Source of the DNA: Verrucomicrobiia bacterium
GTDB lineage: Bacteria; Verrucomicrobiota; Verrucomicrobiia; Limisphaerales; UBA9464
Length of the DNA stretch: 64,000 nucleotides
NCBI GenBank assembly: GCA_019634635.1
Contig: JAHCBB010000024.1
Span: 1 to 64,000 of the forward strand
Direction: 5' to 3'
In this document: positions 60,151-64,000 of the stretch, one piece after another
Numbering within the stretch: the first letter of the stretch is position 1
Layout: each line of letters begins with the position of its first letter
Notes under the pieces: generated by a model
Database searches by the model: none
Seen by the model: only the letters and a program-made list of their open reading frames with translations
Told to the model about the DNA's origin: nothing
Made by a program: the position numbers and the translations under genes

Positions 60151-60963
60151 TCAAAGCACCCGGGACGTCTGCGAACGGACCGTCATTCGGAAGCGCCCGC
60201 GGGATGCATTCAGGACGACCGGCGCGCCGAACGCGGCCGAGAGGCTGGCGCGCGTGAGCGTGGATTTGGTGGGTCCCGCAGCGAGCACCCGGCCGTCCCG
60301 CAGCAGCAGGGCGTGGCGAAGTGCGGGCATGATCTCCTCCACATGATGGGTCACGAAGATCAATGCCGGCGCCCCGGGGTCGTGTCCGAGCCGGTTGAGG
60401 AATTGCAGGAAGTGCTCACGCGCCACCGGATCGAGCCCGGCACAGGGTTCATCGAGGATGAGCAGTTTCGGCCGCGCCATCAGGGCGCGCGCAATCAACA
60501 CCCGCTGCCGCTCTCCCTGGCTCAGCACGGCCCACGGACGTCCGGCAAGGGGCCCCGCGTCCACCGATCCGAGGAGTCGCCGGGCGGCCCGTGCCTCGGA
60601 CGGGCTGGGATCGCCCCAAAGGTCCACGATGGCACGCCGTCCGCCGACCACCGTGTCGAGGGCCGTTTCATGGTCGGGAATGCGCTGCCGGAGCGATGAG
60701 CTGACCAGTCCGATGCGGGTGCGCAATTCGCGCCAGTCATAGGCGCCGTAACGGCGTCCGAGCACCCGGATGTCCCCCCCGGTGGGCATGAGATAGCCGG
60801 TCAATGCGGCCAGCAGCGACGTCTTTCCCGATCCGTTGGCCCCCAGCACCACCCAGTGCTCCCCGGGACCGATGCGCCACGTGAGCCGGTCAAGGATCGG
60901 GATGCCATCGCGGAGGACTGTCAGTTCCGTGACGGAGAGAATGTCTGCGCCGCGGCGCTTCAC
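60151..60963 (-). CDS. ABC transporter ATP-binding protein (YlmA/ModF-like)
   Basis: A 270-residue ABC ATPase without a permease gene nearby. It has Walker A GANGSGKTSLLAAL (~47), a Q-loop segment near IGLVSSSLRQRI (~90), the signature LSQGERQRVLIARAL (~150), Walker B PKLLILDEPCAGLDP (~168) and His in FVTHHVEEIMPALRHALLLR (~205). The VSSSLRQRIPDHETALDTVV and HHVEEI features resemble the YlmA/ModF group, often orphan ATPases. The GTG at 60963 overlaps the stop of the nucleotidyltransferase gene (GTGA). Partner and substrate are unknown. Confidence 0.8.
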   Translation of the reverse strand: MKRRGADILSVTELTVLRDGIPILDRLTWRIGPGEHWVVLGANGSGKTSLLAALTGYLMPTGGDIRVLGRRYGAYDWRELRTRIGLVSSSLRQRIPDHETALDTVVGGRRAIVDLWGDPSPSEARAARRLLGSVDAGPLAGRPWAVLSQGERQRVLIARALMARPKLLILDEPCAGLDPVAREHFLQFLNRLGHDPGAPALIFVTHHVEEIMPALRHALLLRDGRVLAAGPTKSTLTRASLSAAFGAPVVLNASRGRFRMTVRSQTSRVL

Positions 60964-61706
60964 CGGCGCGAGTAGATGCGGTTGGCCTCGTCGAGGCTTT
61001 CCTTCGATCCGATGTCGAACCACACCCCCGGGACGTTCCATGTGAACACCGGCTGGCGCGTGTAAATCCACTGGATGAGCCGGCCGGGCTGGTCGGGGTT
61101 GTTGCCTTCGGCGAGGTACTGCCCCACCAGGGGCAGGCAGCTCCTCGGATAGTAGTAGAGGGCGATGCCGATCATGGTGCTCGCCGCCTGCGCCGGCTTT
61201 TCCACGAACTCCACCAGCCGTCCGGAGGCGTCGGTGGCCACCACGCCGTACTTGCGGGCCTGCTCCAGCGATCCGATGTCGTAGATTCCGAGGACGGGCT
61301 GCTGGATTCGGTGGCAGTATTCGCCGAAGTCCGCGAGCGACTGGCTGAAGAGATTATCGCCGGCGACGACGATGAGGTCATCGTCCAGCCGCTCCCGCTC
61401 CAGGACCAAGTTGAGGTCGCCGATGGCGCCCAGCTTGTTGCTGTCGTCGGTGGACCCGTCATTGATGATGGTGAAGTTCAGCGGCGACTTGGTGGCCCGG
61501 TAGTCGTCGGCCCATTGCTGGAAGTGGCCGGCGAATTTTGCATTGGTCACCAGGCACACCCGGTCAATGCCCGGGATGGGGGCGAGATTGTCCAGGACGT
61601 AGTCCACCATCGGTTTGCCCGCCACGGGGAGCAGTGGTTTGGGCTGGGTGAGGGTGAGCGGATACAGGCGGGTGGCATACCCGGCGGCCAGGATCAGGAC
61701 GTTCAT
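60960..61706 (-). CDS. Sugar nucleotidyltransferase (RmlA/GlmU-type domain)
   Basis: A 248-residue nucleotidyltransferase. The N-terminal signature is VLILAAGYATRLYPLTLTQP with PKPLLPVAGKPMVDY (residues ~2-36). LIVVAGDNLFSQSLADF near 110 holds the catalytic Asp, and RLVEFVEKPAQAAS near 162 and VWFDIGSKESLDEANR near the end are typical. It activates a sugar-1-phosphate with a nucleoside triphosphate, as in glucose-1-phosphate thymidylyl- or N-acetylglucosamine-1-phosphate uridylyltransferases. It lacks the left-handed beta-helix of GlmU. It sits 19 bp after ptsI and overlaps the ABC ATPase. The product may feed surface polysaccharides, but this is inference. Confidence 0.85.
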   Translation of the reverse strand: MNVLILAAGYATRLYPLTLTQPKPLLPVAGKPMVDYVLDNLAPIPGIDRVCLVTNAKFAGHFQQWADDYRATKSPLNFTIINDGSTDDSNKLGAIGDLNLVLERERLDDDLIVVAGDNLFSQSLADFGEYCHRIQQPVLGIYDIGSLEQARKYGVVATDASGRLVEFVEKPAQAASTMIGIALYYYPRSCLPLVGQYLAEGNNPDQPGRLIQWIYTRQPVFTWNVPGVWFDIGSKESLDEANRIYSRR

Positions 61707-61725
61707 TCAGAGGATCACAATGGGG

Positions 61726-63498
61726 TCAGGAGGACGCGAACAGCTCGGGCGCGCAGCTGCGGGCCAAGGCCGAAGAGGCGGCGAGGATTTCGGCGGCGGT
61801 GGTGCAGTTCAAGACCGATTCCGCGAGGGCACAGGTTTCGGACCGCTTCAGCCGTCGGAGGAGAAATTTGGCCGCGGGAATGACGGCCGGTGTGGCGCTG
61901 AGTTCGTCCACGCCGAGACCGATCAGGAGGGGGATCAGTGCCGGGTCGCCCGCGGCCTCCCCGCAGACCCCGACCCAGCGCCCGTGCGTCCTTGCGGCCT
62001 CGACCGTCATCCGGATCAGCCGCACGACCGCCGGGTGGGTCGGCAGGTGCAGGTGCGCCACCCGCGCATTGAGCCGGTCCACCGCCAAGGTGTACTGCGT
62101 GAGGTCGTTCGTGCCGAGGCTGAAGAAGTCCACCTCCGGGGCCAGGTCCGCGGCGATCAATGCCGCCCCCGGCACCTCGATCATCATCCCGACCTCCAGC
62201 GCATCGTCGAACGCGATGCCGTTCCGGCGCAGGTCGTTCCGGCAATCCTCCAGCAGGGCGCGGGCCGAGCGAAGTTCGTCCCGGCTCGAGATCATCGGGA
62301 ACATCAGCTTGACGTGGCCGTGGGCGCTGGCCCGGAGGATGGCCCGGAGCTGGGTGCGGAACAGGTCGGGACGGTCCAGGCAGATGCGGATCGCCCGCCA
62401 TCCAAGGAAGGGGTTCTCCTCCGCATTGCGCTCGCCGCCGGGCAGCTTGTCGCCCCCGAGGTCCAGGGTGCGGATCACCACGGCCGCCGGCGCCAGCCCC
62501 TCGGCCACCGCCCGGTAGGCCGCGTACTGTGCCTCCTCGTCCGGAGGAGCGGCGGCATTCAGGAACAGGAACTCCGTGCGGAACAGCCCCACCCCTTCCG
62601 CGCCCGACTCGGCGACCGCCGCCAGGTCCGCCGGGGCATCAATGTTGGCTGCCAGCACCAGACGCGCCCCGTCGAGCGTTACCGCGGGTTGTGTCCGCAG
62701 CGACTGCAGGCGCACCTCCAGGGCCGCGCGTCGCTCGCGCATCTGGCCATACTGGTACAGGGTCGCGTCGGTGGGATTGACGATGAGCAGGCCCCCGTGG
62801 CCGTCGAGCAGCACGTCATCCCCGGTCGCCACCTGGGAAGTGGCGGTGCCCAGGCCGATGACCGCCGGAATCCGCAGTTTGCGCGCCATAATTGCGGTGT
62901 GGCCGGTGGCCCCGCCCGCATCGGTCGCGAAGCCCAGCACCTTGCTGCGGTCCAGCATCGCGGTGGCGCTCGGCGACAAATCCGGCGCGACGATGATCGC
63001 CGGTTCGCGCAGCCGGCCCAGGTCCAGCTCCGAACCGTTCCCCGACAGGTTTCGCAGCAACCGTTGCGCCACATCCCGGACGTCCGCCGCCCGCTCGCTG
63101 AGAAAGGGATCCTCGACCGCCGCCAGGGCGGATGCGAAACGTTCGGCAACGGTCAGGACCACGAACTCGGCGTTCTCGTGGCGGTCGCGGATGCCGGCGG
63201 TGATCTCATCCATGAGCGCGGGATCATCGAGCACGAGCAGATGGGCATCGAAGATCGCTGCCTCCCCGGGGCCCAGGACCTGGGCCACCCGGGTCTGGAT
63301 CTCGCGGATCTGGTGTCGCGTCGCGATCAGGGCGTCGCGCACCCGGGCCAGTTCGCGATCCGCTGCGTCCGGCGCGATGGCGCTCCGGGTCACCTCGACC
63401 ACGGGCCGTCCGATCCGGAGCACACGTCCATGGACCACCCCGCCCGACGCAGGGATGCCCCGGCAGGTGTGCTCCGCGGTCGGTCGGCTCTCGGACAC
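61726..63498 (-). CDS. ptsI: Phosphoenolpyruvate-protein phosphotransferase (PTS enzyme I)
   Basis: PTS enzyme I takes phosphate from phosphoenolpyruvate and passes it to HPr. The 590-residue protein has an N-terminal swivelling domain with the active-site His in GGATGHTAIMARKLRIPAVI (~195). The PEP-binding barrel follows: GVGLFRTEFLFLN (~300), GWRAIRICLDRPDLFRTQLR (~370), LMFPMISSRDEL (~400), GMMIEVPGAALIADLA-like (~448) and VDFFSLGTNDLTQYTLAVDR (~465). GVCGEAAGDPALIPLLIGLG with the catalytic Cys follows at ~515. It lacks a GAF domain, so it is PtsI rather than PtsP. No HPr or EII gene is present in the window. Confidence 0.92.
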   Translation of the reverse strand: MSESRPTAEHTCRGIPASGGVVHGRVLRIGRPVVEVTRSAIAPDAADRELARVRDALIATRHQIREIQTRVAQVLGPGEAAIFDAHLLVLDDPALMDEITAGIRDRHENAEFVVLTVAERFASALAAVEDPFLSERAADVRDVAQRLLRNLSGNGSELDLGRLREPAIIVAPDLSPSATAMLDRSKVLGFATDAGGATGHTAIMARKLRIPAVIGLGTATSQVATGDDVLLDGHGGLLIVNPTDATLYQYGQMRERRAALEVRLQSLRTQPAVTLDGARLVLAANIDAPADLAAVAESGAEGVGLFRTEFLFLNAAAPPDEEAQYAAYRAVAEGLAPAAVVIRTLDLGGDKLPGGERNAEENPFLGWRAIRICLDRPDLFRTQLRAILRASAHGHVKLMFPMISSRDELRSARALLEDCRNDLRRNGIAFDDALEVGMMIEVPGAALIAADLAPEVDFFSLGTNDLTQYTLAVDRLNARVAHLHLPTHPAVVRLIRMTVEAARTHGRWVGVCGEAAGDPALIPLLIGLGVDELSATPAVIPAAKFLLRRLKRSETCALAESVLNCTTAAEILAASSALARSCAPELFASS

Positions 63499-63501
63499 GC
63501 C

Positions 63502-64000
63502 TCAGGCTGACCCGTGCGGGGCGCTGAAGGAAGCCGCTTTTGGAGCCGGCAGACCGGCGGCGGAAGCCGGCACCCCTCCACCGAGATTCAGGAAATTCTG
63601 CAGGAGCTGCCGGCCGTGTTCGGTCAGGATGCTTTCCGGATGAAACTGAACCCCCCAGATCGGGAGATCCCGGTGGCGCAATCCCATGATTTCCCCCTCC
63701 TCCGTCCAAGCGGTCACCTCCAGGTCCGCCGGGAGCGTGTCCCGCTCCACAATGAGGGAGTGATAACGCGTCGCCTGGAAGGGGGAGGGCAGATCGCGGA
63801 AGAGATCGCGCCCGTCGTGAAGGATCGGTGAAGTCTTTCCGTGCATCATCCGGTCGTTGACCCTTACCGAGCCTCCAAAGGTGTGCGCGATGCACTGATG
63901 GCCGAGGCACACACCCAGCAGCGGGGTGCGGATGCCGGCGAAGGCCCGGATCAGGTCGTTGGAAAGGCCGGCCTCACGCGGGGAGCAGGGGCCGGGTGAG
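63502..64000 (-). CDS. Anthranilate/aminodeoxychorismate synthase glutamine amidotransferase (5' end cut by window)
   Basis: The C-terminal ~165 residues of a class I glutamine amidotransferase of the TrpG/PabA type. The oxyanion loop SPGPCSPREAGLSNDLIRAF is at the window edge, then the nucleophile segment LLGVCLGHQCIAHTFGG, ATRYHSLIVERDTLP, and the catalytic His/Glu in IWGVQFHPESILTEHG. It supplies ammonia to TrpE or PabB; the two cannot be told apart by these motifs alone. About 20 extra Ala/Pro-rich residues follow the normal end. The start lies beyond position 64000. The stop is 3 bp before ptsI. Confidence 0.88.
   Translation of the reverse strand, partial: SPGPCSPREAGLSNDLIRAFAGIRTPLLGVCLGHQCIAHTFGGSVRVNDRMMHGKTSPILHDGRDLFRDLPSPFQATRYHSLIVERDTLPADLEVTAWTEEGEIMGLRHRDLPIWGVQFHPESILTEHGRQLLQNFLNLGGGVPASAAGLPAPKAASFSAPHGSA

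Overview
The window is GC-rich (roughly two thirds G+C) bacterial chromosome. Its gene content points to the Verrucomicrobiota, probably a Limisphaerales/Pedosphaera-type soil or freshwater lineage. This is an inference from family content: an FG-GAP/UnbV protein, a DUF1501 protein, a planctomycete-type c-type cytochrome (PSCyt1-like), a TIGR03790 protein, a HEAT-repeat protein, a verrucomicrobial prepilin-like protein and a long-form IspG. No rRNA or other taxonomic marker is present.

Layout. 0.3-1.7 kb: a Phd/PIN toxin-antitoxin pair and gene debris. 1.2-4.2 kb: a repeat-rich scar holding a truncated UDP-GlcNAc 2-epimerase, a truncated IS110 transposase and two repeat families. 4.2-9.7 kb: a collinear, overlapping run of cbiX-like, tyrA, aroA, cmk and a TIGR03790 gene. 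9.7-13.5 kb (minus): a giant FG-GAP/UnbV protein. 13.6-16.1 kb: repeats, rhaA and a broken Rpn/PDDEXK-type gene. 16.2-22.0 kb: a secreted protein, an NDUFA9-like reductase, then a DUF1501/hydroxypyruvate-isomerase-like pair behind a sigma-54-type promoter and a structured leader. 22.0-26.1 kb (minus): VapBC, ispG, rseP. 26.2-29.6 kb: a large Ig-like/Calx-beta exported protein. 29.6-32.5 kb: tRNA-Leu, then rph, a histidine phosphatase and prmA, each overlapping the next. 32.4-34.9 kb (minus): an O-antigen-ligase-like protein and holB. 35.1 kb: infC with a TTG start. 36-41.4 kb: membrane proteins, an MFS carrier, and a GNAT/PlsC pair divergent from a ferritin-like protein.

41.4-47.0 kb is the most unusual part: two paralogous arrays of a ~166-bp unit built from two inverted REP-like palindromes, one of them split by a decayed DDE insertion sequence with clean 17-bp ends and a CTAG target duplication. 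A REP-associated tyrosine transposase (RAYT) remnant lies at 50.4 kb, so a REP system and the relic of a possible mobiliser occur together. The same repeats sit at 1.2-2.2, 15.9 and 29.8 kb, beside or inside broken genes.

47.2-51.3 kb: tRNA-Tyr, a prepilin-like protein overlapping a vanadium-haloperoxidase-like protein, the RAYT relic and a HicBA module. 51.7-54.5 kb: aceE. 54.5-55.2 kb: a diheme cytochrome. 55.4-60.1 kb: an operon of a radical SAM protein and a complete YnjBCD-type ABC importer. 60.1-64.0 kb (minus): TrpG/PabA (cut by the window end), PtsI, a sugar-nucleotidyltransferase and an ABC ATPase.

Much of the core is ordinary housekeeping (aromatic amino acids, isoprenoids, translation, pyruvate dehydrogenase, PTS). 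The accessory signal lies in the repeat families, the broken genes, three toxin-antitoxin modules and several exported proteins.
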